A stretch of DNA of 7,292 nucleotides from Synergistaceae bacterium (lineage in GTDB: Bacteria > Synergistota > Synergistia > Synergistales > Aminobacteriaceae). How positions within the stretch are numbered: position 1 is the stretch's first letter; each line of letters begins with the position of its first letter. The DNA is taken from contig JAFTBA010000334.1 of the NCBI GenBank assembly GCA_017458545.1, positions 1-7,292 of the forward strand, read 5' to 3'. The position numbers were made by a program, and so were the translations under genes. The notes under the pieces are model-generated. The model searched no databases. It saw nothing but the letters and a program-made list of their open reading frames with translations, and was not told where the DNA came from. Shown one piece after another: positions 6,713-7,292 of this stretch.

Positions 6713-6790
6713 AATTTTATCACGTTGCATATGTACGGCCGAATAGGTTAGAATCTTCCAGCAATAAAATTTCCTGGTTAATAAAATTTT
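6708..6790 (+). repeat. Three copies of AATAAAATTT in an intergenic region
   Basis: AATAAAATTTT occurs at 6708-6718 and 6780-6790, and AATAAAATTT at 6763-6772. The first copy overlaps the stop codon of the DHS-like gene and lies in the 12-bp palindrome ATAAAATTTTAT (6709-6720). The copies flank a candidate promoter for the next gene. They could bind a regulator or simply reflect AT-rich spacer DNA. Confidence 0.35.
6725..6754 (+). promoter_or_regulatory. Candidate promoter for the solute-binding protein gene
   Basis: TTGCAT (6725-6730) and TAGAAT (6749-6754) are 18 nt apart. The -10 matches five of six consensus bases, the -35 only three. It is placed about 50 nt before the start codon. No convincing hairpin terminator separates this gene from the DHS-like gene, so read-through is also possible. 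Confidence 0.4.
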
Positions 6791-6804
6791 CGGGGGTATT
6801 AGTT

Positions 6805-7292
6805 TTGAAGAAATATATCATTCTGGCCGTACTTGTGTTATGCGTTTCACTGTTATTTCACTCGGATAATAGTGAGGAAAAACCTAAATCCGACAGACCT
6901 GTTCTGCGCATAGGTTCCGAGTGTAATTACGTTCCCAACAGCTGGGAGGAAGACAAACCGTCCCCTTTCAATCATCCTGTTTCAAACAACAAAGGATTTT
7001 ACGTTGACGGTTACGACATTCAGATAGCGAAACTTGTTGCCGGTAAACTCGGTTATGATCTTGAAGTGAGAAAAATTGCGTGGAATGATTTGCTTCCGTC
7101 GCTCGATAAAGGTGAGATTGACGCAATATTTTCATCAATGCTCGACACTGAGGAACGTAAAAAACTTGCGACGTTCTCAGAGCCTTACGAGATAAATAAG
7201 ACCGAATATGCCATAATCGTTGACAGTGTAGGGCCTTACATCACAGCAAAAACGTTAAAGGATTTCAGCGGAGCGAGAATAATCGGTGAACG
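6805..7292 (+). CDS. Amino-acid ABC transporter substrate-binding protein, family 3, 3'-truncated
   Basis: This is the first 162 residues of an extracytoplasmic binding protein that would capture an amino acid and deliver it to an ABC permease. It starts with KK and a hydrophobic segment (residues 4-18), then an acidic linker, then the family-3 fold: LRIGSECNYVPNSWEE (34-49), FYVDGYDIQIAKLVAGKLGY (65-84), WNDLLPSLDKGEIDAIFSSM (93-112), the signature LDTEERKKLATFSEPY (113-128) and the beginning of the hinge. TTG 6805 is chosen because GGGGG (6792-6796) lies 8 nt upstream, no other start fits the signal segment, and the next ATG is deep in the domain. The Cys in the signal (VLVLCVS) has Leu at -1, so it is not a standard lipobox. 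The frame runs off the right edge; permease and ATPase genes are not visible. The family is clear; the bound amino acid is unknown. Confidence 0.85.
   Translation, partial: MKKYIILAVLVLCVSLLFHSDNSEEKPKSDRPVLRIGSECNYVPNSWEEDKPSPFNHPVSNNKGFYVDGYDIQIAKLVAGKLGYDLEVRKIAWNDLLPSLDKGEIDAIFSSMLDTEERKKLATFSEPYEINKTEYAIIVDSVGPYITAKTLKDFSGARIIGE

Noticed and set aside
1..7292. CRISPR array, tRNA or rRNA genes, insertion sequence or prophage genes
   Set aside because: No regularly spaced DNA repeats, cloverleaf-like sequences, transposase or integrase motifs were seen; intergenic gaps are all under about 120 nt.

Overview
The window holds six protein-coding genes, all on the + strand. Two are cut by the window edges. 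There are no recognisable rRNA, tRNA, CRISPR, insertion-sequence or phage genes. It looks like ordinary chromosome of an anaerobic, flagellated, amino-acid-using bacterium. A Synergistota-type gut or rumen anaerobe is my best guess, from the mixture of a flagellar cap gene, an NhaC-family antiporter, a polar-amino-acid-type binding protein and strong AGGAGG ribosome sites. This is an inference from gene content and style; a clostridial or Negativicutes host is not excluded.

Layout: (1) nt 2-2233, the 3' part of fliD, the flagellar filament cap, closed by a strong intrinsic terminator. (2) nt 2344-3798, an NhaC-family antiporter, probably a single-gene unit, with its own terminator. (3) nt 3889-5397, a two-gene unit of a stand-alone trpF (phosphoribosylanthranilate isomerase) and a ten-helix EamA/DMT transporter, 21 nt apart. 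(4) nt 5507-6712, a 401-residue cytoplasmic protein with a deoxyhypusine-synthase-like Rossmann fold and no assigned substrate. A good promoter precedes it, and an 11-bp inverted repeat buries its Shine-Dalgarno sequence. (5) nt 6805 to the edge, the start of an extracytoplasmic amino-acid-type solute-binding protein.

The genes do not form one pathway. The common thread is amino-acid and ion handling: an exchanger of the NhaC family, a tryptophan-pathway enzyme beside a DMT exporter, a DHS-fold enzyme of a superfamily that includes amino-acid-modifying enzymes, and a binding protein of the polar amino acid uptake type. Terminators and promoters divide the window into separate transcription units.

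The points most worth following up are: the 5444-5501 inverted repeat, which looks like a combined terminator and ribosome-site lock that the gene's own promoter would bypass; the DHS-like orphan enzyme; TrpF with substitutions at two active-site positions; and the FliD modular architecture, with tandem Y-x-EG-x-D beta modules plus a domain inserted in the C-terminal region. I found no clear evidence of a wholly new multi-gene system.
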